The notes under the pieces: model-generated
The model's input: the letters and a program-made list of their open reading frames with translations, nothing else
Database searches by the model: none
Told to the model about the DNA's origin: nothing
Shown: piece after piece, positions 1 through 8,510 of the stretch
How positions within the stretch are numbered: position 1 is the stretch's first letter
Layout of the letters: each line of letters starts with the position of its first letter
Source: Lentisphaeria bacterium
Lineage (GTDB): Bacteria > Verrucomicrobiota > Lentisphaeria > Victivallales > UBA1829
Direction of reading: 5' to 3'
Assembly (NCBI GenBank): GCA_017541665.1
Contig: JAFXYP010000071.1
Span: forward strand, 1 to 59,676
DNA: 59,676 nt
Translations under genes and position numbers: made by a program

Positions 1-375
1 GAACACCGCCACGAGGTCGGGATCGAAGTCCCCGATCAGGGTCATGTTCTGGTAGATCGCGTCCGCCGTGCCCTGGTACCATTCGCGTTCGCGGGTCTGC
101 ATCTGGGCGGGTACCGGGATGATGAAGTGGCCGCGCTGCTGGGCGTTCGAGAGGTTCCATCCGTTGATGATGTGCTCCATCAGGCTCTGCGATTTGAACT
201 GGGTCAGCACGAAGATGCTGTCGATGCCGCTGTTCACGAAATTGCTCAGCACGAAGTCGATGATGCGGTATTTGCCGCCGAACGGCACCGCGGGTTTCGC
301 GCGCTGGTCGGTCAGGGGGGCCAGGCGTGTGCCTTCGCCGCCTGCGAGGATCATGGCCAATACAGATGTTCTCAT
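1..375 (-). CDS. glgC: glucose-1-phosphate adenylyltransferase, N-terminal part (runs off the window)
   Basis: Makes ADP-glucose from glucose-1-phosphate and ATP, the committed step of bacterial glycogen synthesis in the cytoplasm. The 125 visible residues begin [18 protein letters not shown], the nucleotide-binding signature of sugar-nucleotide pyrophosphorylases, then show the Lys-Pro-Ala-Val-Pro-Phe-Gly-Gly stretch, an RIIDFVLSN segment and a [11 protein letters not shown] segment that is specific to GlgC rather than other pyrophosphorylases. The ATG at 375 is preceded by a strong AGGAGG ribosome binding site. The gene is cut by the window edge at position 1 but stays open in frame to it. 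It has its own promoter (429-456), so it is probably the first gene of its transcript. Identity is firm; regulation by metabolites cannot be judged from this fragment. Confidence 0.95.
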   Translation of the reverse strand, partial: MRTSVLAMILAGGEGTRLAPLTDQRAKPAVPFGGKYRIIDFVLSNFVNSGIDSIFVLTQFKSQSLMEHIINGWNLSNAQQRGHFIIPVPAQMQTREREWYQGTADAIYQNMTLIGDFDPDLVAVF

Positions 376-428
376 AGTTCAAACCTCCTGGATGTCTTTT
401 ATAAACGGATCGCTTTTCTATTTTAGAA

Positions 429-456
429 AATATACCCCCGTCCGAAGCAAAGTCAA
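429..456 (-). promoter_or_regulatory. sigma-70-like promoter for glgC
   Basis: On the minus strand TTGACT (451-456) is followed after 16 bases by TATATT (429-434). Transcription would start near 422, giving a leader of roughly 45 bases before the glgC start at 375. Confidence 0.65.
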
Positions 457-922
457 GGCGGAAACGGAAAAAAAGCCGGAAAAGCTGATTTCCGGGTCAA
501 AATCGCGGTTTGCCGGATAACCCACTCCGAGCCGAACGAGAGATGCCTGTCCGGGAAACGGCTAACCTGTGGAAACGATGCCACGGCGCCGTTGTTTTTT
601 CATCGTTGTCTTACTTATTAGCGACGCCGTGAAACCGGCATCCGATGTTGCCGCAAGCGTCGTCAAGTCTGCTCATAGTCTTATCTGACTACCGTGCTCT
701 GCAGACCCTCTCGATGCGGTTTTTTTCATCCGGGAAACGCGAAAAAAACCATCATGCACTCCGAAACACAAGAGAAAAACATATCGAATTATGATTTGTG
801 TTTTTCGCCGGAAAAATGAGAGAAAAGCGGCTGACAAAACAATCGTCAAAACAGTCCGTCATTTCATTCGTCATATTGTCAGTTCTATGACAATAAACGA
901 ATTGCAAATGACGGATAAGTCG
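457..922. other. intergenic stretch with several inverted repeats, no gene recognised
   Basis: About 470 bases between the glgC promoter and the stop of the next minus-strand gene. I see no coding region. It contains a stem AACGATG (574-580) / CATCGTT (601-607) enclosing the palindrome ACGGCGCCGT (583-592), a second stem CGACGC (622-627) / GCGTCG (657-662) with an inner GGCA/TGCC pair, and a run of seven T at about 719-725. The arrangement could be a small structured RNA, but it matches none of RNase P RNA, tmRNA, SRP RNA or a riboswitch class that I know, so no identity is given. Confidence 0.35.
857..913. repeat. 57-base interrupted palindrome at the 3' end of the small membrane-protein gene
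   Basis: Three nested complementary arms: CGTCATTT (857-864) with AAATGACG (906-913), ATTCG (866-870) with CGAAT (898-902), and ATTGTCA (875-881) with TGACAAT (888-894) around a six-base loop. It lies just past the stop codon at 923, so it may fold as a long hairpin that ends or protects the transcript. GTCAT words recur around it (also near 920 and 935). Confidence 0.55.
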
Positions 923-1537
923 TCATTCCTGCCGGTCATTTCCTTGCGTCCCGTCCTCTTCCGGCATAGCTTCGAAGTCTATTTCAAGTGGAACAGGCGA
1001 CTGTTCCGCGACGAGTTTTTCGGCCTCTTCCGCGGTCAGGACTTGGACGGTCCCATCGGAATACAGGACGAGTACGCCGTACTTTTTAAACCAGCCGCAC
1101 CATCCCGCATGAATCATGTGATGGACATCGGGACGGCACATGGCGACCGGGACCGGGTTCGCAGTCGCACTCCTGCCGTCGATGTGCCGGAAAAAGAGCT
1201 CGGCGGGCACCGGAAAAACATGATACGGTTCTTTGGTTGCCGCGCAGAGAAGAAACTCTTGAAGGAACTCTCTCTGTTGCACCATCTCACGGACCAGATC
1301 GCGGACCGTCAGTTTCTTCAACGTCTCCGGGTCTTTTTTCGAGGCGGTCTTGTACATGGATTCTCCCAACATGGACAAATGGGATGTGCATTTGGCGGTA
1401 ATGGCCATCCCTTTATAGTATCTCGGACGGAGTTCAATGAGAAGAAACCACGCGAGCGCCACGATCAGGAGGATGATACAAATCTTCCGGAAGCAGAGGT
1501 CATGAAACTTGAACTGACTTTTCCAATCCATCGTCAT
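923..1537 (-). CDS. small single-pass membrane protein, function unknown
   Basis: 204 residues. A hydrophobic helix at about residues 17-35 (ICIILLIVALAWFLL) anchors the protein; the rest is soluble, with a repeated-charge segment, a His/Cys-containing middle (CRPDVHHMIHAGWCGWF) and an acidic C-terminus. I recognise no family. The TaxxCxxHxxxLG-like start after the helix recalls prepilin-type proteins of this phylum, but there is no clear type IV pilin cleavage site, so that is only a resemblance. The first ATG (1537) has its AAGG ribosome site very close; the second ATG at 1531 has a more normal spacing and may be the true start. It lies downstream of, and on the same strand as, the MlaA-hydrolase gene, about 106 bases away. 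Confidence 0.65.
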   Translation of the reverse strand: MTMDWKSQFKFHDLCFRKICIILLIVALAWFLLIELRPRYYKGMAITAKCTSHLSMLGESMYKTASKKDPETLKKLTVRDLVREMVQQREFLQEFLLCAATKEPYHVFPVPAELFFRHIDGRSATANPVPVAMCRPDVHHMIHAGWCGWFKKYGVLVLYSDGTVQVLTAEEAEKLVAEQSPVPLEIDFEAMPEEDGTQGNDRQE

Positions 1538-1596
1538 CTGCCTTTCAGATAAACAATTACCATATTGGAAACAGTTGGGGCGTTATTGCCCTGAAA

Positions 1597-1625
1597 GTGG
1601 TCCGTGCAAAACGTGCACAGACCAC
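1597..1625. other. near-perfect hairpin between two minus-strand genes
   Basis: GTGGTCcGTGCA (1597-1608) pairs with TGCACaGACCAC (614-625 of the same kilobase, i.e. 1614-1625) with one mismatch and a five-base loop. It follows the stop of the MlaA-hydrolase gene at 1644. It lacks a following T run on the minus strand, so it is more likely a processing or stability hairpin than a classical terminator. Confidence 0.45.
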
Positions 1626-1643
1626 TCGGGCGGGACGTCCGGC

Positions 1644-3731
1644 TTACTCCTCTTCGGCGCGGGAGAGGAGTTCTTCGCGGAAGGCCTTGGTGTAGAACGC
1701 GCCGCAATGCGCGCCGTTGGAGAACCAGGTGATGCGGTCTCCGAGCGTCTCGTCGAGGAACTTGCGGTCGGCGTCGTTGATGAGGATATCGTCCCAGGAA
1801 TGGATCATGCGTATGGACTTGTTCTCGCGGAGCGTCTTTTCGACGGCGCGGAGCCCGGATTCGGCGGCGAGCCGGTCGAGGTCGGCTTCGGATTTGCCGA
1901 TCTGCGGGAAGAGGAAGCGCGTGATGTACTCCATGAACCCGATGTCGCCGATCTCGCGGTAGAAGTCCTCGCGGTTGAACATGGTGCAGGGGGACGTGAT
2001 GCCGGGGAGGGGATATTTGCCCTCGCGCTGGGTCTTCTCCAGGAGCTCGTCGATGCAGCTCTGGAAGGAGAATGCCACGAAGAACTTGGCGGTGTCGTCG
2101 GAGACGAGCGGCGGACGCGTGAACGTCTCCGGCTGTTCGGGATCGAATGGCGGGATCACATGGTCGGTAAGGACGCTCTGGAGCCCGGCTCCGGTGGAGA
2201 CCTTCTCCACGGCCTCGTCGAAGGTCCATTTTTTCGTCGCGTCGGCGTAGCTGTCCGCGGTTTTGAGCGCGACGAGCAGATCGGCGGGCGGATTGATCGG
2301 GAGATAACGGCTGATGCCGAGGGTGTTCTCCTTTTCCTCCATGGCGGCGATATGGCAGAGCTCAAGCGCGCCCATGGACCAGCCGGCGAGGACGATCCGC
2401 GGGTCCTTGATCTTTTCGTTTTCGCGGAGGTCGGCGAGGATCCGCTGGAGGATGGTGCGCATTTTCTCGGCGTCGCGCGGGGTGTATCCGGGCAGCTTGC
2501 CGTCGGTGGCGGTCATGATCCGCCAGTTGAAGCCGTTGTCGACCAGGACGACGCTGTAGCCGGCGTTGTAGAATTCCTCGGCTGTGGCGAGCGCGGTCTG
2601 GCCGTTGTAGATGCTGCCGATGCCGGGGATGATGATGGCGAGCTTTTCAGGCGGGACCGCGTCCTTGTCCTTCGGCTTCGGAGCCTCGAAGAACCCGTAT
2701 CTGAGGCGGGAACGGTCGGGATCGTCGCCCGCCTTCACCTTGCGCGTGTGGATCTTGTCCTCGAAGTCGGAGTTGAAGATGGAGAGGCGCGCGTACCACC
2801 AGTCATGGTCCTTCTGCGGCACGAAGTAGATGGCGCGGAGCGTGTCGGCGACCGGTCCGAGCGAATGATAGTCCTTCAGGAACTTGTAGCGTCCGTGCAG
2901 CCCCTGGGGGCGCGCCGTGGCCTGTTCGGGCGGGAGTTCGGGCAGGCGGTCATGGTAGACGTCCTTGGCGTAGTCGTAGTACCACTTGTCGAGCTGGAGT
3001 TCGCGGTTCAGGAGCGACAGCATCACGTAGGTGCGGTACGGGTCGGCGGCGCCCTTGATCGCGGTCACGAACTTCGGGTGCATCGCCACGACGTTGTTGA
3101 CGTACGCCCAGCTGGAATACGGCAGGTAGGTGCGGATGTCCAGCAGGTAGTCGAAGATGCTGCCGATGTCGTCGCGGACGTTGATATGGCGGCTGCCGGG
3201 GATGATCAGGCGGCAGCCCGGGTCGATGCCCCAGGTGGCGAACATGCGCCCGAAGTCGGCGTCGGTCTTGTAGAGGTGGAACCAGTATTCGGCGGGGTCG
3301 AAGAGCCCGGCGATGCCGATGGTGGAGTTCAGCAGGAAGCGCCCGGTCTCGACGCCCGCGCATTCCCATTCGGCGCTGCCGAGCGAGGAGATCGCGCGGC
3401 CGGGGAACGCGAGGTTGTGGCAGGCGTTTTCGATGCACTGGATCACAGGGCGCGGCAGGATGCTGGACCAGATCCAGCCCAGCGGACGCGCGATGTAGTC
3501 CATGATCACGCAGTCGACCTCGAACATGCTCCGGTTGAAGCCTTCGAGCGGGTCGTGCCCGGAGAGGTCGCCGATCAGGCGCGCGGTCGGCCAGGGCCCG
3601 GCGCCGATGGGCTCCTCGAGCGCGGCCTCGTCAGTCTTCTGTTCGGGCTCGGAGCTCCGGCACGCGCCCAGAAGCAGCGCGAAAACGATCATGAATGCGG
3701 CCAGAAGACTGTTCCAGAATTTCGATTTCAT
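1644..3731 (-). CDS. lipoprotein fusing an MlaA (VacJ) domain to an alpha/beta hydrolase
   Basis: 695 residues. The N-terminus is a lipoprotein signal with lipobox LGAC (Cys24). Residues about 55-255 match MlaA/VacJ, the outer-membrane component that removes misplaced phospholipids: DPLEGFNRSMF, RPVIQCIENACHNL, GRFLLNSTIGIAGLFDPA and a TWGIDPGC segment. Residues about 360-690 look like an alpha/beta hydrolase: strand LAIIIPGIGS, nucleophile elbow GWSMG with Ser452, a candidate Asp at 647/648 (HSWDDI) and a candidate His675 (NGAHCGAF). MlaA alone is about 230-250 residues, so the hydrolase is an added domain. The gene sits 70 bases downstream of the PurF-like gene and may share its promoter. 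Inference: a lipid acyl hydrolase coupled to lipid transport at the outer membrane. Confidence 0.8.
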   Translation of the reverse strand: MKSKFWNSLLAAFMIVFALLLGACRSSEPEQKTDEAALEEPIGAGPWPTARLIGDLSGHDPLEGFNRSMFEVDCVIMDYIARPLGWIWSSILPRPVIQCIENACHNLAFPGRAISSLGSAEWECAGVETGRFLLNSTIGIAGLFDPAEYWFHLYKTDADFGRMFATWGIDPGCRLIIPGSRHINVRDDIGSIFDYLLDIRTYLPYSSWAYVNNVVAMHPKFVTAIKGAADPYRTYVMLSLLNRELQLDKWYYDYAKDVYHDRLPELPPEQATARPQGLHGRYKFLKDYHSLGPVADTLRAIYFVPQKDHDWWYARLSIFNSDFEDKIHTRKVKAGDDPDRSRLRYGFFEAPKPKDKDAVPPEKLAIIIPGIGSIYNGQTALATAEEFYNAGYSVVLVDNGFNWRIMTATDGKLPGYTPRDAEKMRTILQRILADLRENEKIKDPRIVLAGWSMGALELCHIAAMEEKENTLGISRYLPINPPADLLVALKTADSYADATKKWTFDEAVEKVSTGAGLQSVLTDHVIPPFDPEQPETFTRPPLVSDDTAKFFVAFSFQSCIDELLEKTQREGKYPLPGITSPCTMFNREDFYREIGDIGFMEYITRFLFPQIGKSEADLDRLAAESGLRAVEKTLRENKSIRMIHSWDDILINDADRKFLDETLGDRITWFSNGAHCGAFYTKAFREELLSRAEEE

Positions 3732-3801
3732 AACGGTGCTCCTTTCCTGAATGCCGGCGGGCGTATGTCTGCGGACGATTGGTTTCTATGAGGGGCGGAG
3801 A

Positions 3802-5304
3802 TTATTCTCCGGATTTATCTTTCTTCGGTTCGGCGGCGGTCTCGTCATCGTGGGCGGGGCAGGCGCAGCCGATCCACTTGGCGCAGCCGGTCGGGTCGCA
3901 GCCGTCGAAGCAGAACGTACAGAGCTTGCACTTCGGGAGTCCGATGGCCTCGACGAGCTGGTCGATGGTCTGGTATTTCAGGGTGGTAAGACCGAGCTTC
4001 TGCCGGATTTGTTCCACCATGCGCTCATAACGCGGCGTGCCGGCTGTGATGTATTCGCGCAGGACCTCCGGCGAGGGTTCGCCGCCTTCGAGTTCGGCGA
4101 TGATGCGGCGCGCGGCGAGATCCATGACGGAGCGCGAACGCGAGAAGTTGAGGAAGAGGCAGGGGAACGCGAGCGGCGGGGAGGCGGAGCGCAGATGCAC
4201 TTCCTTCGCGCCCCGGTTCAGCAGGCGGCGCGTGACGTCGCGGAACTGCGTGCCGCGGACGATGGAGTCGTCGCAGAAGAGCAGGCGTTTTCCCTCGATC
4301 TGGTCCTGCACGGGGAGCAGCTTCATCTTCGCGATGAGGTTACGGTGGGACTGCACCTGCGGCATGAAGCTGCGGAGCCAGGTGGGCGTGTATTTGACGA
4401 GGGCGCGCAGGTAGGGGCGGCCCTTCTTGTTGGAGTAGCCGATGGCGTGTGCGACGCCGGAATCGGGCACGCCGCAGACGGAATCGACGTCGACGTCGTC
4501 GTGGGCGGCGATGCGCGCGCCGTTTTCGTAGCGCACGGTCTCGGTGTTCCGCCCCTCGTAGTCGGAGGAGGGATAGCCGAAGTAGACCCAGAGGAACGAG
4601 CAGATCTGCATGGTCTCCTCGGGTTCTTTCAGCTGCGCGACGGATTCCGCGTCGATGAGCGCGATCTCGCCGGGCCCGAGGTCGCGAATGAACTCGTAGT
4701 CGAGGTTCGGATAGGCGGAAGTCTCCATGGAGACCGCTATGGCGCCGGGCTTTTTCGCGACGGAGACGGGCGTGCGGCCGTAGCGGTCGCGCGCGGCGTA
4801 GATTTTGCCGTCCGACATCACGAGCATGGAGCAGGAGCCCTTGATGCGGTGCATGGCATAGGCAATGCCGTCCTGGATGGTCTTCTGCGTGTTGATGAGC
4901 GAAGCGACGACCTCGGTCGGGTTGTGCTCGCCGTTGCTGTGTTCGGCGAAATGGATGTGGTGTTCCTCGATGGCCTGCCGGGTCAGCTCTTCGATGTTGT
5001 TGAGCTTGCCGACGGTCACGATGCTGTACATGCCGAGGTGGGACGCGATCAGGAGCGGCTGGTCGTCCATGTCGCTGATGACGCCGATGCCGCACTTCGC
5101 GCCTCGGAACATCTCAAGCTCGGGTCCGAACTTGGACCGGAACATCTCGTTGGAGATATCGTGAATGGAACGGATGATGGAACCGTAGGGATTGGTGACG
5201 GCCATGCCGCCCCGGACCGTACCCAGGTGAGAGTGATAATCGACCCCGTAGAAGAGGTCGTCCACGCAATCACCGTTTGAGACAACGCCGAAAAAACCGC
5301 CCAT
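3802..5304 (-). CDS. amidophosphoribosyltransferase-like protein without the catalytic cysteine
   Basis: 500 residues with the PurF architecture: an Ntn glutaminase-type domain (1 to about 240) and a PRPP-binding phosphoribosyltransferase domain with RLLFCDDSIVRGTQFRD at 340-356. True PurF exposes Cys at residue 2 (or after a propeptide) as the glutaminase nucleophile; here the start is MGGFFGVVSNG, so Gly occupies that place. RGGMA and the Asn/Gly oxyanion region are otherwise retained. The C-terminus is Cys-rich (CKLCTFCFDGCD, then C-x5-C-x-C), which could bind metal. A similar cysteine-less paralogue is known in Bacteroidetes. It either uses free ammonia or has another job. The promoter at 5353-5361 drives it and probably the MlaA-hydrolase gene behind it. 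Confidence 0.85.
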   Translation of the reverse strand: MGGFFGVVSNGDCVDDLFYGVDYHSHLGTVRGGMAVTNPYGSIIRSIHDISNEMFRSKFGPELEMFRGAKCGIGVISDMDDQPLLIASHLGMYSIVTVGKLNNIEELTRQAIEEHHIHFAEHSNGEHNPTEVVASLINTQKTIQDGIAYAMHRIKGSCSMLVMSDGKIYAARDRYGRTPVSVAKKPGAIAVSMETSAYPNLDYEFIRDLGPGEIALIDAESVAQLKEPEETMQICSFLWVYFGYPSSDYEGRNTETVRYENGARIAAHDDVDVDSVCGVPDSGVAHAIGYSNKKGRPYLRALVKYTPTWLRSFMPQVQSHRNLIAKMKLLPVQDQIEGKRLLFCDDSIVRGTQFRDVTRRLLNRGAKEVHLRSASPPLAFPCLFLNFSRSRSVMDLAARRIIAELEGGEPSPEVLREYITAGTPRYERMVEQIRQKLGLTTLKYQTIDQLVEAIGLPKCKLCTFCFDGCDPTGCAKWIGCACPAHDDETAAEPKKDKSGE

Positions 5305-5345
5305 TTCGAGCTACTCCTTAAAGTTTTTGGGACAGGGATAATGCA

Positions 5346-5374
5346 ATGCTATAATATAGCATGATTCCGGCTAA
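5346..5374 (-). promoter_or_regulatory. extended -10 promoter inside a perfect palindrome, for the PurF-like gene
   Basis: On the minus strand TGC-TATATT occupies 5353-5361; the -35 region (about 5376-5381, TTCGTT) is weak. The -10 is embedded in the perfect palindrome ATGCTATA-A-TATAGCAT (5346-5362), which could also serve as an operator. Leader about 40 bases. Confidence 0.55.
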
Positions 5375-5494
5375 AAACGAATTGTTTTTTCCGAAAAAAA
5401 AGCGTTCCGGCGAATTTTTTTGAATCGCGGGCCGGAAAAAGCGTCCTCTCCGGCCTTTTTTTCAAAAAAAACGGTAAAAAACAGCAAATCCGGC

Positions 5495-5522
5495 TTTCAT
5501 AAATCAGGAATCGTGCTATCTT
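5495..5522 (+). promoter_or_regulatory. candidate promoter for ftsK
   Basis: TTTCAT (5495-5500), 16-base spacer, TATCTT (5517-5522) preceded by TGC (5514-5516), again an extended -10. It is divergent to the PurF-like promoter; the 258-base gap is otherwise AT-rich and gene-free. Confidence 0.45.
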
Positions 5523-5562
5523 ACTTTGTTATGTTGTAACGAAACGACGGAGAGGAATCAGA

Positions 5563-8499
5563 ATGGAAATCAATCAGGACGAAGAACGCAGCGTGTGGAA
5601 TTTCGGGAATTATCTCCGGACTGCATTGTTCCTGCTGTTCGCCTGTGCCATATTATCCCACGACAAAACGGATCTGGCTCTGCTGGAGGGCGGGATCAGC
5701 GGACCTGCGATCTACCATAACTGGATCGGATTCCTCGGCGCTCATGTTTCCCGGGCCTTTTTCTACACGTTCGGGCTGGCGACGTACCCCTTCCTGTTCA
5801 TCGTGTTCCTGCTTCTGCTCCGGCGGTTCGTCCCCGGGCTGCCGCGGCGCGGCACGCTGTGGTGGGCGCTTCCCGTGATCCTGCTCGGTTCCTCCATGCT
5901 GTTCGCCATGTGGCCGCAGCAGTTCATCGCGGAGACGGACCATCTGGGCATCGGTCGCATGGAGCAGTCCTCGCTGGCGCTGTCCGGCGGCGTGGTGGGG
6001 GCGGCCCTGGCCGCCCCGCAGGCGGGTACGTTCCCGGATGCCGGACTGGTCCGCCGTTACATCGGCGACGTGGGCACGATCCTCGTTGCGCTGGCGTTCC
6101 TGCTTCCCGGAGTTGTTTTCCTGTTCATCCGCGACTGGCTTCCGATCCTCATGATCGCGTTCAAGCCCGATTCCGGTCCGCACGACGCGGCGGAAGAGGA
6201 GCCGCAGAAACAGCCCGCGGGACACACCGGCCGCATTTACACGCCCGAGAATCCCGAAGGGGAAGACTGGAATCCGGCGCCATCCGCGCCCGAGATCCAT
6301 CAGTACGCAGATGCGGAATCCGGCAAAGTCGAAGATTTCGGTCCGCAGGAAAACAAACCGTCCAAGTTCAAGAATTTCATCGGCGCGTTCCTCGGTCTCC
6401 GCAGGGCGCCGTCAAAGACGCCCGCAAAGCCAACCCCCTCGGGCGAATCGGACGAATACGAGGACGATGCCATCGTCGCTCCGCCGGTCCGGCCTCAGGC
6501 GCAGGCCGTGAACAGGCCGTCGGCTGTCATCCGCGACCCGGACGAGGTCGTCGCGCCGCCGCAGAAACGCAGAAACGTCCAGCCCGCGCCGGGATCCGTC
6601 ATCCGCGATCCTGACGAGCTTGTCGTCACGCCGCGCCCGAAACCCGTCCCTGCTCCTCAGCCTGTCCCTGCTCCTCAGGCTCAGGAGGAGTACGATGAAC
6701 CGGACGAGCCTGCAATTTTCCCCGCGGAAGAACCGGAACAGGAGGACATCGAGGACGAGGAACCCCCGGCTCCCGTGCCTTCGCCCAAACCCGCACGCCA
6801 TGCGGTCCCCGTGCAGACCTTCGCCGAAAACAAGAAGAAATTCGACCGCGCCTCCCCGCCGCCTGCCCCCGCCGACGAGCCCGCGCCTCCGCCCCCTGTC
6901 TACGAGGAATACCATCTGCCAAGCCCGATGCTGCTGGAACGCCACGGCGACGAGATCGCCACGGAGGACAAGAAATATATTCAGAATGCCACGGACCGTC
7001 TGGAGGAGACGCTTCAGAGCTTCAACGTCGACGGCATCATCTCCGACATCACCGTCGGGCCGCGCGTCACGCAGTTCGAAATCTCGCTTTCGCCCGGCGT
7101 CAAGGTCGAAAAGATCACCGGCATCCAGAACAACATCTCGATGGCACTGGCGGCGCAGAGCATCCGCATCCGTGCGCCGATCCCCGGCAAGAGCGCCGTC
7201 GGCATCGAAGTCCCGAACAAGGTGTCGAACACGGTCTATCTACGCCCGCTTCTGGAGTCCGCCACGTGGCGCGAGTCCCGCGCCGCCATCCCGATCCTGC
7301 TCGGGCGCGACATCGCGGGCTCCGTCTACCTGACCGACCTTTCGAAAGCGCCGCACCTGCTGATCGCCGGCTCCACCGGCTCCGGCAAGTCCGTCTGCAT
7401 GAACACCCTCATCATGAGCCTGCTTTTCCGGTTCTCGCCGGACGAGCTGAAGCTCATCATGGTCGACCCGAAGGTCGTGGAGCTGGAGATGTACCGTCCG
7501 ATCCCGCACCTCATCACTCCGGTCGTGAACGATCCGAAGAAGGTGCCGCTGGCGCTCCGCTGGGGCGTCAACGAAATGGAGCGCCGCTACCTGGTGCTGG
7601 CGAAGGTCAAGGCGAAGAACCTGGCCGCGTTCAACTCCCGCCCGCCGGACCCGCAGCCCGTCATCGACGACTACGGCGAGGTGATCCCGCCGAAACTGCC
7701 CATCCTGATCATCATCATCGACGAGCTCGCCGACATCATGATGACGGATGCGAAGAGCGATGTGGAGCAGAGCATCTGCCGCATCGCCCAGAAGGGCCGC
7801 GCCGCCGGAATCCACCTGGTCATCGCCACGCAGTCGCCCCGCAAGGAGGTCGTCACCGGCCTCATCAAGGCGAACATCCCCACCAAGATCGCGTTCCGCG
7901 TCAGCAACGGCATGGACAGCCGCGTGATCCTGGATGCCATGGGCGCGGAGAAACTGCTCGGCAACGGCGACATGCTGTTCAACCCGCCTGGCGGCGCCAA
8001 TCTGGAACGCATCCAGGGCGCCTACGTCTCCGACCACGAGATCGCCGATGTCATCGACGAGGTCGCGGCGCAGCGTCCGCAGGTGTTCAACGAAGGCATC
8101 TTCGCGGGCGGCGACGAGGAGGACGAGGACGACGACCCCAAGGGCCGCCACGGCAAAGGTAAGGCCGGCAGGGGCGGTTCCCGCCACGACGGATACGACG
8201 ACGAACTGGACGACTACGACGACTACGACGGCATGGCGAATTCCGACGTCATCAAGGCCGCCGCGGACAAGTATCTGGAGCCCGACGACCCGCCCATCAT
8301 GGTCAAGGCCCTCGAAATCATCATCAACGACCAGCAGGTCAGCACGTCCTATCTCCAGCGCAGACTCGGCATCGGCTACAACAAGGCCGCCGATATCATT
8401 GATAAACTTGAGCAGCGCCATGTGATCAGCGCCCCGCTTCCCGGCGGGCAGAAACGTTCCATCCTGATCACGGACGGCCTGGAAACGCCCAATGACTGA
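5563..8499 (+). CDS. ftsK: FtsK/SpoIIIE-type DNA translocase
   Basis: 978 residues, a septum-bound hexameric ATPase that pumps chromosomal DNA and activates dimer resolution during division. Four or so membrane helices lie in residues 20-200. A long Pro/Glu-rich linker (about 205-450) carries two copies of VIRDPDE(V/L)V. The motor domain follows: Walker A GSTGSGKS near residue 605, Walker B LIIIIDELAD near 715, then the ATQSP and KIAFRVSN segments typical of FtsK. A second low-complexity linker (about 848-895, Asp/Gly/Lys-rich) separates the motor from a winged-helix gamma domain (about 905-978) that would read polar KOPS-like sequences. The ATG at 5563 has a GAGAGGAA ribosome site. It is followed after 11 bases by the RodZ-like gene. 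Confidence 0.96.
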   Translation: MEINQDEERSVWNFGNYLRTALFLLFACAILSHDKTDLALLEGGISGPAIYHNWIGFLGAHVSRAFFYTFGLATYPFLFIVFLLLLRRFVPGLPRRGTLWWALPVILLGSSMLFAMWPQQFIAETDHLGIGRMEQSSLALSGGVVGAALAAPQAGTFPDAGLVRRYIGDVGTILVALAFLLPGVVFLFIRDWLPILMIAFKPDSGPHDAAEEEPQKQPAGHTGRIYTPENPEGEDWNPAPSAPEIHQYADAESGKVEDFGPQENKPSKFKNFIGAFLGLRRAPSKTPAKPTPSGESDEYEDDAIVAPPVRPQAQAVNRPSAVIRDPDEVVAPPQKRRNVQPAPGSVIRDPDELVVTPRPKPVPAPQPVPAPQAQEEYDEPDEPAIFPAEEPEQEDIEDEEPPAPVPSPKPARHAVPVQTFAENKKKFDRASPPPAPADEPAPPPPVYEEYHLPSPMLLERHGDEIATEDKKYIQNATDRLEETLQSFNVDGIISDITVGPRVTQFEISLSPGVKVEKITGIQNNISMALAAQSIRIRAPIPGKSAVGIEVPNKVSNTVYLRPLLESATWRESRAAIPILLGRDIAGSVYLTDLSKAPHLLIAGSTGSGKSVCMNTLIMSLLFRFSPDELKLIMVDPKVVELEMYRPIPHLITPVVNDPKKVPLALRWGVNEMERRYLVLAKVKAKNLAAFNSRPPDPQPVIDDYGEVIPPKLPILIIIIDELADIMMTDAKSDVEQSICRIAQKGRAAGIHLVIATQSPRKEVVTGLIKANIPTKIAFRVSNGMDSRVILDAMGAEKLLGNGDMLFNPPGGANLERIQGAYVSDHEIADVIDEVAAQRPQVFNEGIFAGGDEEDEDDDPKGRHGKGKAGRGGSRHDGYDDELDDYDDYDGMANSDVIKAAADKYLEPDDPPIMVKALEIIINDQQVSTSYLQRRLGIGYNKAADIIDKLEQRHVISAPLPGGQKRSILITDGLETPND

Positions 8500-8510
8500 G
8501 GTATCGCAAT

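Noticed and set aside
1575..3791. 738-codon plus-strand open frame opposite the MlaA-hydrolase gene
   Set aside because: Gly/Val/Asp-rich translation with no fold or ribosome site; it is the antisense shadow that high third-position GC creates over a real gene.
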